64,000 nucleotides of DNA from Neoceratodus forsteri (lineage: Eukaryota > Chordata > Ceratodontiformes > Ceratodontidae): the NCBI GenBank assembly GCA_016271365.2, contig CM057456.1, positions 891,990,001 to 892,054,000 of the forward strand. Reading direction: 5' to 3'. Below are positions 22,541-33,164 of this stretch, in pieces. Positions within the stretch are counted from its first letter, which is position 1; every line of letters starts with the position of its first letter. The position numbers and the translations under genes were made by a program. The notes under the pieces were generated by a model that was not told the DNA's origin, did not search any database, and saw only the letters and a program-made list of their open reading frames with translations.

Positions 22541-22745
22541 GAAAAAATTACTCACCATAGTAATGTTGTTTCTTCTAATGGAGTCTTGCTGTATTAAGAC
22601 ATAATGCAGTCATCCCCAGCACTTGGACTGCCCCGGAGAGGAAGGGGTTAACTCCATGCAGAAGCATGGAACGTTGAGCTCAAGCTCGGTTTTCAAACCT
22701 CTGTCTGTTGTACTCCCCAGTGTAACCGTCAGATTCTTACGAGCA
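22541..22745 (-). repeat. 3' terminal repeat of DIRS copy 3
   Basis: It starts gaaaaaattactcacc and shows the same block order as copies B and C (ccccggagaggaag, gttaactcc, gcatggaacgttgagctc, accgtcagattcttacgag). The variant ttaagacataatgcag replaces the ttctgactat(at)gcag of other copies, so copy 3 belongs to a slightly different subfamily. Confidence 0.85.
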
Positions 22746-22998
22746 ACTAACTAACTTAGCACTATAATACGGAAATTGTTTGAAACATATAGCCAAAAGG
22801 CAAAAAATATTTTTGAGGTACAAAAAGACTCAAGTCGAGAACCCAAGAAGAAAAAAGGTAGTGACAAATAAGCTATGCAACACAAGAAGGATAAACATAA
22901 CAGCTACCCCACTAAGAGGGAGGGTACAAGGTGCACCCCTGAGGTGCAACACTGTACCTGCCAGCTCACTTCCCAAAGACAGGTTCTGAGTGGGGAGG

Positions 22999-23095
22999 TC
23001 TGAATACAGCAAGACTCCATTAGAAGAAACAACATTACTATGGTGAGTAATTTTTTCTTCAAACAATATGAAGTCTTGCTGTATTCAGACATAAT
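22999..23095 (-). repeat. Internal complementary region (ICR) of copy 3
   Basis: The left part to 23,057 is the reverse complement of the copy 3 3' terminus (22,541 onward). TTC is at 23,058-23,060, then aaacaatatgaagtcttg follows, which should be complementary to the now missing 5' terminus. The ICR therefore preserves a record of the lost end. Confidence 0.85.
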
Positions 23096-23239
23096 GCAGA
23101 CTACCAGGCAGTTCACTATGGAGGAGGGAATGCAGGACCTACTTTGGGAACAGGCTCTGCAGTACTGCTGTGCCAAACCTAGTATCACTCCTAGCCTGGA
23201 TGTCCAGGGAGTAATGCTTGGTGAATGTATGTACTGTTT

Positions 23240-24352
23240 TCCAGGTGGCTGCTTTACAGATCTCTAATAAGGGTATATCTCGGCCGCAGCTAGAGTAGCA
23301 GCCGTACCCCTAGTGGAGTGAGCCCTCAGGCCTGAAGGAGGTGTTCTACCCAATTTGTCATAGCAGAATTGTATGCAAGAAACAATCCACCTGGCAATAG
23401 TTATTTCAGTGGCAGGCTTGCCTTTCCTCACTTCACCATAAGTGAGAAACAGTTGAAGACAGTCATTTCTGTGTGCCGTAGTATGCTCTACATAGTAGCT
23501 AAGAGCCCTTTTAACATCCAAACTGTGTGATCTTCCTTCCCCTGAAGAAGAATGGTCAGTGAAAAACATAGAGAGAGATATAGATTGGTTCAGATGAAAA
23601 TCCGATACCACTTTAGGCAAGAACCTCCTATTAATTCTTAGGACCACTTTATCCCTATGGAAGGATATGAAGTCAGGTTCAACTAACAGGGCATGTAATT
23701 CACTGATCCACCTGGCAGAAGTAATAGCTACCAGGAACACAGTTTTCCAGGTCAAGTACTTCAAGTCAGCTGAAGCCATAGGCTCACAGGGTGGCTGCAT
23801 AAACTGAACAATGCAGGCATTAAGATCCCAAGGCGGAGTAGGCTCCCTAAAGGGAGGGTTAATGTGAACCAGGCCTTTGAAAAACTTCCTGAAAACAGGA
23901 TGAGATGCCAGGGAAGAGCCCTTCCCTGCAGAAAGAAATGCAGAGACAGCTGCTAGATGAACCTTCAAAGTGTCAGGCCTAAGGCCTAGACTATTCCAAT
24001 GAACTAGATAATCTAGGGTTGTGGAAATGCCTGCAGAATCAGGCACAATACCTTTCTGAGAGCACCAAATACTGAACCTCTTCCACTTGGAATTGTAAGT
24101 TTTTCTAATGGAAGGTTTCTTGAAGACCTTCAGAACATCCAGAACTCCTTGAGAGAGATGTAGTGCTGCATATTCTAACTCTTCAAGAGCCAGGCCTTGA
24201 GGTTGAGAGACTGGAGATTGGGGTACCAGATCACCCTGGGAGGAGGAGAGAAGATTGTATCTCTTGGGAAGATACAGGGGATGTGATACAGCCAGGGGGA
24301 GCAGTAGAGGATACCAGGGTTGTCTGGCCCAATCTGGAGCCACCAGTTTCAC
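23240..24352 (-). pseudogene. Tyrosine recombinase of DIRS copy 3, late frameshift
   Basis: The longest recombinase reading frame in the window (362 codons, 23,264-24,352). It contains APDWARQPWYP (pol linker), LEELEYAALHLSQGVLD, SIRKTYNSKWKRFSIW, TLDYLVHWNSLGLRP, LKYLTWKTVFLVAITSARW (first catalytic Arg) and GLRAHSTRGTAA (H-x2-R). A 1-base deletion at about 23,276-23,282, just after the second box, ends the frame at EIYPY. The codons for the catalytic tyrosine lie beyond it in another frame, near 23,235. A second 1-base deletion at about 24,235 has fused the pol linker frame to the recombinase frame. Confidence 0.88.
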
Positions 24353-26073
24353 TGTGCAGGGTTGAGTTCTTATCTTGATCAGAACTCTGAACAGGAGAGG
24401 GAAAGGGGGAAAGGCATAGAGAAATCTGACCTTCCAGTTCAGAATGAGGGCATCCTGGGGAACTGTTCCCAGGACTGGAGGTCTGCAACAGAACAGAGGA
24501 AGTTAATGATTGTCTGGTGCTGCAAATAGATCTATCTCTGGACAGCCCCACCTGGAAAAAATGATCCTCAGAATGTGAGAGTCCAGGGACCATTCGTGAT
24601 GTCCCTGTGGAATCCTGCTCAGGGCATCTGCTAATGCATTGTCTTTCCCTGGAAGATGAACTGCTACCAGGGAAGTCTGAAGGGAATAGGCCAGAGACCA
24701 AATCTTCATGGCCTCTGTGCACAAGTCCATGGACCGAGTGCCTCCCCGCTTGCTGATGTACCACATTGTGGTAGTGTTTTCCCTCCTGACTTGGACCTCC
24801 TTGCCCTTGACTGAACGTGAGAAGGTCTGAAGGGCTAGGAAAACTTCCTTTAGTTCCAGGAGGTTGATATGAAGAGGAGACTCCTGCAGGGACCAGATCC
24901 CATGAGCTGTCAGGGCTCCCAGGTGGTCTCCCCAGCCTAGGAGAGAAGCATCCGTAGTCAGAACTACTGTTGGAACTTGAGAGAGAAATGGAACCCCTTG
25001 TCTGAGGTTGTCCTGGTCCAGCCACCACTGGAGAGCTTGTACCAGAGTCCGGTTCACTGGAATCAGTTTGGTGAGAGAGTACCTTCTCTGCGACCAAAAG
25101 GACCTTAAATGGAACTGAATGTCCCGCATCTGAAATCTGGCTCCCTGAACCACTGCAGTGGAGGCTGCCACGTGGCCCAGGATTTGGAGGAACTGTCTCA
25201 CTGGAAGTGAAACCTGAGGCCGAAAGGAGGAAGCAAGGTCTACTAAGGCCTTCACCCTTGCCAGGGGAAGGAAAGCTTTTGCTTGGATAGTATCCAATTC
25301 CACTCCTATGAAGATGAGAAACTGTACTGGTTCTAGTACAGATTTTGGCACATTGAGGAGAAACCCCAGAGGACTGAGCAAGTCCTGAGTGGTTTGCAGA
25401 GCTGACCTGACCTGGTCTGATGACTGCCCTACCAGGAGCCAGTCGTTCAGATATGGAAAGATGGTGATACCCTGTCTTCTGAGGTAAGCCATCACTACTG
25501 CAAGGCACTCTGTGAACACCCTTGGAGCTGATGTTAGGCCAAAAGGCATGGCCCTGAACTGATAATGACCTGAAGGCAACTCGAACCGGAGGTATTTTCT
25601 GTGGGAGCACCTGATAGGGATATGAAAGTAGGCATCCTTGAGGTCCAGTGATGCTAGCCAATCTCCTGGCCTTAATGAGGGCAGGATTATTCCCAGAGTT
25701 ACCATTTTGAATTTGGGTTTTGATATGTGTTTGTTCAAATACCTTAGATCCAGGATGGGTTGCCACTCCCCTGTTTTCTTTGGGGTAAGGAAGTACCTGG
25801 AGTACAGGCCTCTTCCCCTGTGTTGAGTAGGAACCTTCTCTACAGCTCAGAGTCAGAAGAGAGGAAACCTCTGCCTCTAGGGCAAGGGTTTCTGAAACTG
25901 ATGCAGGTGGAAAAGACTTGGCCCTCTTTTTTGGGTACCTTTTGAAGCTGAGGGCCAGTCCCTGGCTTACTACTTCCAGGACCCACTTGTCTGCCGTAAC
26001 AGACTTCCAGGCCTGAAAGCAGTAAGCCAGCCTGCCTCCTACTGGGACTGGGGAGTCAACTCGGGCTGACACC
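24353..26073 (-). pseudogene. DIRS copy 3 pol: RT with YLND, RNase H
   Basis: The RT start (FQAWKSVTADKWVLEVVSQG) lies at about 25,950-26,010. The 411-codon open frame 24,503-25,738 has LDLKDAYFHIPIRCSH (motif A), FRAMPFGLTSAPRVF and the catalytic box, which reads FPYLNDWLLVG at about 25,430-25,460: the first Asp of the essential DD pair is Asn. RNase H motifs TTDASLLGWG, LLELKEVFLAL and LADALSR are present, although the third acidic position reads RREN in place of RTDN. The frame stops at FAAPDNH (24,503). Frameshifts occur near 25,740-25,850. The protein would be catalytically dead even without the frame breaks. Confidence 0.87.
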
Positions 26074-27643
26074 TCAGGGTGTCTGCTTGGCAGGAGCCTT
26101 AGACTGGGAGGAGGAAGAAGCCCTGCTCATCCCCTTTCTACCCCTCCCTCGGAAAAAAAACCTTTGTGGGTAAGAAGAAGAGGCCTGGGCTTGGTGAAAA
26201 GGCCTGTGAAAGGGCCTGCCCCTGCCTATGGACTGCTGCTTTTGAGGAGTGGCTTGCCTTTCCTGGGCCTGTGCACTCCTGTAAGTGGTCCTAAATTCGT
26301 CCATTTTCTTCATGTAAGTCTCTGTCTGCTCCCCAAACAGAGAGTTACCAACTACAGGAAAATCCATAGCCTTAGACTGGGTGTCCTGTGATAGGCTAGT
26401 ACATCCGAGCCAAGCATGCCTTCTGAGAGACAGAGATGTGACCATGACTCTGGATGCCACATTGTTGGAGTCCACAGCAGCGTGAAATTGTACTTTGGAT
26501 GCCTCAATTCCATCTGCAGCCAACTCCTCCAGCTCTTGGGCTAGCTGGGGGGAGGCCTTTTTAGCCAGTTCCAGAACCGTATCCCACCTGGACTTCTAGT
26601 ACCTGGCTGTGTAGGCCATATAATTGGCCTGCCTGAGTCCCAAAGAGGATGCCAAGTATAGTTTTTTGGCCATGGCATCAACTTTCCTGGAGTCCTTGTC
26701 TGGGGGTGTGAAGCCAAAGGAATGTTTGCCCTGTCACAGGTTGCAGCCTGCACTACCCCAACATGGCTGTTATGTGCATAAAGGAACTCTGCAGCTGAGC
26801 CTGATAACATGCATCTCCTGTCCATTTTTTTATCTACAGGAGGTAAAGAGTTAGGAGTTTGTAGAATCTTTTGTGTCCATTTCCCCAAGGACTTATGAAG
26901 AGGGAAAGACAACCTTTTGGACTCTGGGATGTCCATCATCTCCACGAAATCAGGCTCCGTCCTCTTCCTCCTCAGTAGCTTCAACCATAGGGAGCTGGAG
27001 GGATGCGGCCACCTTCTTGTAAAACAAGAAGTGTGAAGGGGACTCAGAAAGCCTGGGAGGGGAGACATCTGAGGGCCTGTCTGGGGAGATGTCTGGTTCA
27101 ATGGGCACATCCAGACCCCCCAGTGGTCGTCGTCATCGTCGGGATAATCTTCGTCTCCCTCTCACTCCTCATAGAAAGCATCTGGATCGTAATCCGAAGG
27201 AGCTGGTTCCGACTGAACCGCCCGTCTAACCAGCGGTGCCGGTTCGGACGGAACCGGATGAAGCGACTGGACAATGCTAATCACGTTGGCTATCTCATCC
27301 GCGGTTGGAGTATGCGGTACTGGATCCGAATCGGGCAGACTTTTGTTTCTTTTTGATGGAACGACCCTCAGAGTCGGGTCTCCTTTTGTCCGAGGAGGTA
27401 TTGTTTAGGTCAGCAGAGACTGTGTTAGGGGCCGCAACTGGAACTGGCTAGCCATCTGGATCCATAGACTTCGCCTCCCTTCCTTCAACCTACTCGATCT
27501 TTTTTCTAAAGTGGTTTTGGGAAAGTTTTTACAAAGTTGGCAGTCTGACTGGAGGTGGTCAAACCCCAGACAAACACAGATGAGGTGGGGGTCAGCCTTG
27601 GCAAAGGCCTCCCCACACTCAGTACAGTGTTGAAACCCAGTGG
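26074..27643 (-). pseudogene. DIRS copy 3 gag, N-terminus truncated
   Basis: Starts abruptly at TGFQHCTECGEAFAKADPH (27,590-27,643), without the MSEKPKKK leader. It keeps the Cys/His cluster (CVCLGFDHLQSDCQLC), then loses frame through a degraded acidic region (about 27,100-27,200, with a tcgtcgtcatcgtc run). The core follows (HPSSSLW, SLGKWTQKIL, SHVGVVQAATC at about 26,740), then VQFHAAVDSNNVASRVM at about 26,450-26,500 and a basic FFRGRGRKGMSRAS tail to the stop at 26,074. Its end abuts the pol start. Confidence 0.82.
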
Positions 27644-28440
27644 TCTGTTTCCCCAGGGACTTGTGCAGAGGGATAGACACCCTTTTTTGACTCTGGGACA
27701 TCCATCATTTCAACATAGTCAGGCTCCTCCTGATCCTGTTCAGCTTCTTCCACTGGAAGCTGAAGAGTCTCAGCCACCTTCTTGTAAAACAAGAAGTGGG
27801 AGGGGGGACTCAGAAAGCCTGGGAGGAGACACATTAGAAGGCCTGTCTGGGGAGATGTCCGGCTCAAAAGGCTCATCTAGGTCTTCATAATCCTCATCTT
27901 CATCATCTTCGTCTTCTTCCCACTCGCCCTCATAAAATGCTTCAGGGTCATACTCAGAAGCAGACAAGTCCGACCAAACCGACCCGTCTCTGTCGGTGTC
28001 GGCAGTCCAGGAACAGGGCTAAGTAACTGCAGCATAGCGATCGCTGGCTATCTTGTCAGCAGTCGACCATGGGGAACCGGGATCTGAACCAGCTGGACTT
28101 GTACTTTCATTTGGGACCGATTCCATGGAATCGCTCTCCTTTTGCCCGAGGAGGTATCACCCAGGTCAGTGGGCACCCCCCCAGGTTCAGTCGGAACCGA
28201 ACCAGGCTGGCCATCCGGGTCAGCGGATTTTTCGGCCTCCCTTTCCTTCAGTCTACTTAAACGTTTATCACCAGTGGCTTTAGGAAAGTTCCTGCAAATC
28301 TGGCAGTCTTCCTTAAGGTAGTCAAACCCCAGACAATACACACAGATGAGGTGGGGATCAGCCTTGGCAAAGGCTTCCCCACACTCAGTGCAGTGTTGAA
28401 ACCCAGTGGGCCTGGTTTTCTTTTTGGGTTTCTCAGACAT
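27644..28440 (-). pseudogene. DIRS copy C gag, N-terminal part
   Basis: The ATG at 28,440 opens MSEKPKKKTRPTGFQHC. The Cys/His cluster is intact and in one frame (CTECGEAFAKADPHLICVYC, CLGFDY, CQIC), the best-preserved copy in the window. The linker ends GKRRA. After a frame break near 28,120-28,150 come an acidic stretch (EDDEDEDYEDLDEP at about 27,865-27,905), LPLLVLQEGG-like sequence, and SLGKQT at 27,650 where copy 3 cuts in. The missing middle of gag (about 165 bp) would lie between here and 22,540. Confidence 0.82.
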
Positions 28441-29003
28441 GCCTTTAAACACAAAGTCACCCTTACCAGCATTCAGGCTAGGTGACTACCAAATCTGTTG
28501 GTTCCAACCGTGTCACAGGCCGGATGAAAGAACCGCAGAAATCAACTTTTTTTCAGGAACCAATAGATACCGGAAAACCACATTAAAACACCTGTAAAAA
28601 ACAGAACAACAAATCACTTCGATTCCCAACCGGACCGACCAGGAAGAAACCGAAAACAAAAACAATTTCTTTACGAATCTCACCACTACCTACTAATACA
28701 CTTACTGTACCGGGACAGAGATGTAAAGACCAAAAAAATAAATAAGCGGTTTACTAAACTGACCGATTTTACCACAACTGAACAGAAGTGAAGGATAGAA
28801 TCTCCAGAGCGACTTCACAGTAAGGCGGAGTAAAGAATCTGATGGTTACACTGTAGAGTACCTGGGACAGAGGTTTGAAAACCGAGCTCGAGCTCAACGT
28901 TCTATGCCTTGGCATAGAGTTAACTCTTTCCTCTCTGGAGTAGTTCAAGTGCTGGGGCTAACTGCATATAGTCTGAATACAGTAAGACTTCATGTTGTTT
29001 GAA
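28441..29003 (-). repeat. 5' leader and 5' terminal repeat of DIRS copy C
   Basis: Leader with accgg/ccgga repeats (28,441-28,820), then the terminal repeat (about 28,825-29,003): cagattctt block inverted, gagctcgagctc, gcctTGGCATAGAGTTAACTC-type block and the end gtctgaatacagtaagactt...gaa. The last 30 bases match the ICR at 1,681-1,710 inverted, linking this end to the 3' end 27.8 kb away. Confidence 0.85.
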
Positions 29004-29275
29004 ACATGTTTTTTTTTTTAAACCGTTAAGGACCGGTACCACACAGTAAACCTAAAGGAAGGAAGGAAACAAAATACAATACACACAAGATAACCGGTTC
29101 AGCCGAAGTGGTTAAAAGTTTTTAAATTACAATTTCCACAAGTTTTTACATCTAGTCCACTACCTAAGCACTTACTGTACCACAGGCAGGGATCTGAACT
29201 GAAAAAAATAATGAAAGGATAGGTAAAACTAACAACTTTAACCGACTGAGAACCGTGAGCAGAGGAGAATTTGAT
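29004..29275 (-). mobile_element. DIRS copy D, 5' leader fragment (right flank of nest)
   Basis: Starts acatgttttttttttaaacc directly after the 5' end of copy C. It is alignable by eye with the gag leader of copies B and C: accggtaccacac, aaccggttcagccga, cacttactgtaccac and a final cagaggagaat. It continues the D sequence interrupted at 1,166. The D 5' terminal repeat is absent; similarity stops at about 29,275. Confidence 0.75.
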
Positions 29276-29349
29276 ATGGACTCTGTTCCTTTTTTCTGCA
29301 CAAGTTTAAATGATATGAGATTTCTTAAAATAAAAGATTCCTCATATCT

Positions 29350-29575
29350 TACAATCAGTCAATAGAGATGAGCAGAAGAGACCTCGGTTTAACGTCTCAT
29401 CCAAAGGACAGTGCCTCAACAGGGTAGCACCCCCCCTAAGACTGCACTACAGCATTAGTTATGGACATTACCTCAAGCATCTGGTACGGGGTTAAAACTC
29501 ACAACCTTCTGATCTTCCAGAGGTGAGCCTGCAACATAGTGAGCCACTGTCACTGCATACAATTCTCTGCTCTCG
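29350..29575 (-). mobile_element. tRNA-derived SINE, copy 1
   Basis: On the minus strand it starts with a tRNA-like head (TGGCTCACTATG resembling box A, GGTTGTGAGTTTTA resembling box B). The central block follows: tgtagtgcagtcttagg, ttgaggcactgtcc, tttggatgagacgttaaacc. The same block, in plus orientation, is at 33,165-33,351. This central motif is one I associate with widespread vertebrate SINE families of V-SINE type, a recollection not verified here. Its 3' tail is missing. Confidence 0.7.
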
Positions 29576-29619
29576 ATGGAGCTCTTTGTATTTTCTTAAT
29601 GCTTCAGTTTATTGTTTAA

Positions 29620-31130
29620 AAATAGTCTACACTAACGGGAGGACTTGGACTCCCACATCTGCTCTGGTGCTTCGAAACAGCTTAATTGCAGGGTGATACT
29701 GCACTGGCTCCAGAACTCTCCCACTCAGCAGTGGGTTCAACTGGAGAGGGTGGCTCTCCTGCCATTGGCTCCAGAAGAGAGCCTCTTTTAACCATAAGCT
29801 CCAACTCCCCTTTCTATTCAAACAGGAGCTCCAACTCTCCCTTTTTTATGGCTTCTCTCCATATGTACATACAGTACTCCAAACACGGTTCAAAGTCCTT
29901 AATAAATAACGAATTAACTGAGAGTATTAATTGGCTGCTACTCCGCCAACCATATATGGACTTCATCCCAGCCAAATGAGATTTGAGCTATAAATGATGC
30001 CGCAGACAAGAACTGCAGAACCCGTTACAGTTATTGCAGGAAGGGGAATCCTCATATTTGAGGCACTCTGAGACCCACTTCCTCCCCTGACTTCAGACCT
30101 TTTACAATATTTTCAAGTGATGGCCTACTTGCCCTGTGTTCAACAAACATCACATCCCCCACTGGCCTACTTGCCCTGTCTTCAACAAGATCACATCCCC
30201 CACCCCTGGACATCCCCTTCTAATACTCCTCAATAACGCCATAAAAGGGACACTAAGTAGCTATTTGGTCTCTCAGATATACTTGATCCTGCAAACTGGG
30301 GGCACTCAAGTACAGCTCAAGGCATCAGAGATCTGGAATGTGGAGCTGGATTATTTCCTTGAGCAGTAGCAATGGCTCTGTCTATCCAACTTAGAGCCAC
30401 TAGCTCAATGCTTTGGAGGGAGTACAACTGGAAGTGCCTTATCTGGTACTTCCTCACCCCCGAACAACAGGTGCACCGAGACACGTCTCTGACATCTGCA
30501 TGCTGGCAAGTTTGTGGTGAGATTCGAGCAACATATCACCATATAATATGGGCATGCCCGATACTACAACCCTTCCAGACAGACTCCGAAAGGGCTATAC
30601 AGGACATATGCTGCCCACAATTACAACTCTCAGATCGCCTTTTCCTACTCACTCTTACCTACCCCATAAAGAGAAAGATCCAGCTAAAAGATGCCTCTTG
30701 GCAATATTAAGGGTGACTGCCAAACTGTGCAATACCAAAAAAATGGCTAAACTGGCATCCACCAATTCTGGCAGACTGGCATCATGTATTGAAACGGATT
30801 CATGATAACAGTCCTCAGCTTCCTCCATTCGACAACAGGTGTTAAAGGGAACGGGTGAGCAAGATGGGAGGCATTTAAGATGGCATTAGACCCACTGTTT
30901 GTCCCTTTGATGGTACTTTAAAATGGGTAGGAGAGGGAAGGGTAGACTCATGCTGCTATGATGTATAACATAAAGCTAGAACCTACAGGTACAAGTGCAT
31001 TTTAATCAACTCAAACGTTGTATCATTAGCATGGATTTGTGTGGTTTACTGTACCAAATGGACCTGCTGACACTGTAATGCCGTGACGTCTGTTATGGAA
31101 AATATGAAAATAAACATTAATTATCAATCT
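29620..31130 (+). mobile_element. 5'-truncated L1, C-terminal ORF2 and 3' UTR
   Basis: Decayed end of an L1 ORF2: GGL-like LPHLLWCFEAA sequence at about 29,637-29,680 matches the block that follows RT in L1 proteins, and a degenerate C...H...C-type segment lies near 30,480-30,570. It has many stops and frame changes. A 42/41-bp tandem duplication sits at 30,121-30,203. The 3' end is probably near 31,110-31,130 (aataaac and A-rich sequence). No target duplicate was seen. Confidence 0.65.
30121..30203. repeat. Tandem duplication of ~42 bp in L1 remnant
   Basis: Two adjacent units both beginning tggcctacttgccctgt and ending atcacatcccccac, differing by a few bases and one deletion. Confidence 0.9.
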
Positions 31131-31191
31131 GGACAAAGCTTAGGAACAATTCTATGTCTCTTATAGCAGATACATTAAAACAAGTATCCAC

Positions 31192-32417
31192 TGTGACGTA
31201 GACAGCCAGCTCTGAGTGCTGTATTAATTTTTTTATTACATATAAAATATGTGATGGGAAGGTCAGTTTGAGAAAACACAGTCTTGCTGAACTGACACAT
31301 CAAAACCCCCCAGGGATAAGTTCAAAGGACAGAAGGTGGTTTGAGTCTACAGCTATTTAAAATGCAATTCCTTTGTTCAATTTTCTTTGAAGGCAGGAAC
31401 TAAAGTATCCACTTTATAATGCACTCAGGGAGATCTTTTGACTTGCATAGTTGCCAAGAAGGACTTGTGGGGAGGGGTGTCGGAGAGAGGCCAGAATGGA
31501 CACTGAAGAGGTTTGATGTCTGAGCCAGGCAGGATCCAGACGAATTTGGACGGTCAAATACACATTCCCAGGAAGCATTGGGAGGACAACACAGAACCTG
31601 TTTATGTGTGTGTGTGTGTGGGTGGCAGAACAAAAATCGGTTCTGACCAGTTACCCTGAGGAGGGGAAATTTAGTATGTCACATATCATTTTTTTTTTAT
31701 CTTGTTGGGACATCCTGTGTGATAACATATAACTTTTAATACACCAAGGTGGAGTTTAATGATCTCAGAGAGGAGGCCAGCTCAGAACTCTTTTATCCAA
31801 CTGAGCAAGCCTTAGAGACACACAAGACAATATTTCTGACTGACAGGAGAGACCATCAAAGCACTGAAGTAAGGACCTTAGACAAGATTAGTCTGAAGTT
31901 ATAAACTGTAGGAACTGCACTTTTACTTATTTGTTTTAAGGCTATATGTGTTGGGATATATATTTGTTCTGTAATTATTGTTCTGTTTTAATATTTTAAA
32001 GTAAAGAGATTTTACAACAGAACTGTCTGGAGTGCCTTGACATTTCTTTTTATTTTAAGTGGAGCTTTTAAAGGTTATAGTAACACTGTGTATGGGCTTA
32101 TTGTTTACTAAACTGGGAAACGGATTGAGTTCTCTAAAGTCATGCATAGAATTCTAAGGGTTCATTTGAAAGACCTGGTTGGGAGCCCCTAGGCAAAGAT
32201 ATCTGGCCCCCTGAAGACAGAATTATCTGAGCCTGATAATTGGGTACGCTAACAAGAGGTTATCAGTTTGAATCCCTTCAGAGCTTGAGACTAAGGTGAC
32301 TTGAACCCACAAAACAGACAAGAGGGCTACTTTGTTCTGTTCACTGTACACAAATCATATGCTCAGAGGTTGGCACTTTGGGAGTAGAGGGTTGACCAGC
32401 TGAGCGAGTTTGTGACA
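31192..32417 (+). mobile_element. Probable solo LTR, ~1.23 kb
   Basis: Starts TGTGACGTAGACAG and ends GAGTTTGTGACA, so it has TG...CA ends with a short inverted TGT...ACA. Flanking pentamers are tccac and tccat (4 of 5 match). Inside, near 32,000-32,050, is taaagtaaagagattttac followed by ctgtctggagtgccttgac, resembling R/U5 boundaries of gypsy-type LTRs. There is no internal coding region, hence a solo LTR left by recombination. The orientation is tentative. Confidence 0.5.
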
Positions 32418-33164
32418 TCCATATCATTATTCTTGCACATTCCTATGTTGCATGTTAATTAATATCAGATACACATGTCTTCAAGCTGACCAGTACCTGC
32501 TTACTACCCCACAGCAACAACACAGCACTTAACTTCAGCATAGCACCCAGTCTCAAAGTGTAAAAAAAGGATTTGTTGGTGACTGAGTATCACTCAAACC
32601 CTAGGAATATCACAGAACAGAACACCAGCATTCAGGATTACGTCCACCCTAATATCACTTTTCCCTTCTTTCATGGGTTCATGCGGCAATCCTAGCTGTT
32701 GTCTTATTGTAGTTTTTTGCAATTCATATATTTATATAAAATTCCTTTTGGAACTACCAATCTCTGTTACTAAAGAGTGTTCTTAATAAAGTAATACTGC
32801 AGTAAACCTACTGTTTTAGTAAAATGTTTGTTCACTGAAATACCTTTGTGAGATATGACATCTTAGTTCGATGAGGGTGAAAGAGACACTACCTTCTGGA
32901 TTCAAAATAAGGAGCATACTACTATAATGTGGGTGTTTCCTTGTGTATTTTTGCTGGATCACACTACAAATGAGGTGTGGCAGCTCAGTTGGCTTATCCT
33001 AGTTAAACTAATAAACTGTACAAAGAAATCTTACAAGCAATACAGATGTGAACGGAACTCTCAATTATTTGAGCTTCTTAACAGATGCACAATATTTGAA
33101 TAGTATGCAGATAAGATGCAGTTATACACAGGTTTGTGTGGGTGGGGAAGAGTCCTGACGTCTG
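32418..33164. other. Unassigned non-coding stretch
   Basis: AT-rich sequence without a convincing reading frame or repeat structure that I could recognise. It may be decayed intergenic DNA. Confidence 0.5.

Larger units (their letters stand above)
22541..27643 (-). mobile_element. DIRS copy 3: 5'-truncated element in copy C gag
   Basis: A third DIRS on the minus strand: 3' terminal repeat, ICR, recombinase, pol and most of gag, but no gag start, 5' leader or 5' terminal repeat. It stops at about 27,643 within the codons for TGFQHC, at the N-terminus of gag, and there joins gag of copy C (tctgtttccccag...). About 165 bp of C gag that should lie between the two flanks are missing. The truncated end plus target deletion differ from the clean insertion of copy B. 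Confidence 0.78.
1167..29003 (-). mobile_element. DIRS copy C, near-complete but split into four blocks
   Basis: A tyrosine-recombinase retrotransposon on the minus strand. Its blocks are 1,167-3,095 (3' terminal repeat, ICR, recombinase), 14,455-16,001 (RNase H and most of RT), 21,696-22,540 (start of RT, end and middle of gag) and 27,644-29,003 (gag N-terminus, 5' leader, 5' terminal repeat). Between them sit L1-A, DIRS copy B and DIRS copy 3. Removing these leaves about 5.7 kb, matching copy B (5.69 kb). Coding continuity across the L1-A and B junctions supports a single original element. The 3' end starts with gaaaaaattactcacc and the 5' end finishes with catgttgtttgaa. About 165 bp of gag are missing where copy 3 sits. 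Confidence 0.85.

Noticed and set aside
24231..26072. 613-codon minus-strand reading frame
   Set aside because: Only the first ~100 codons match pol; the rest is a shadow frame of RT and RNase H, which are encoded in the neighbouring frame at 24,503-25,738. The start is GTG, not ATG.
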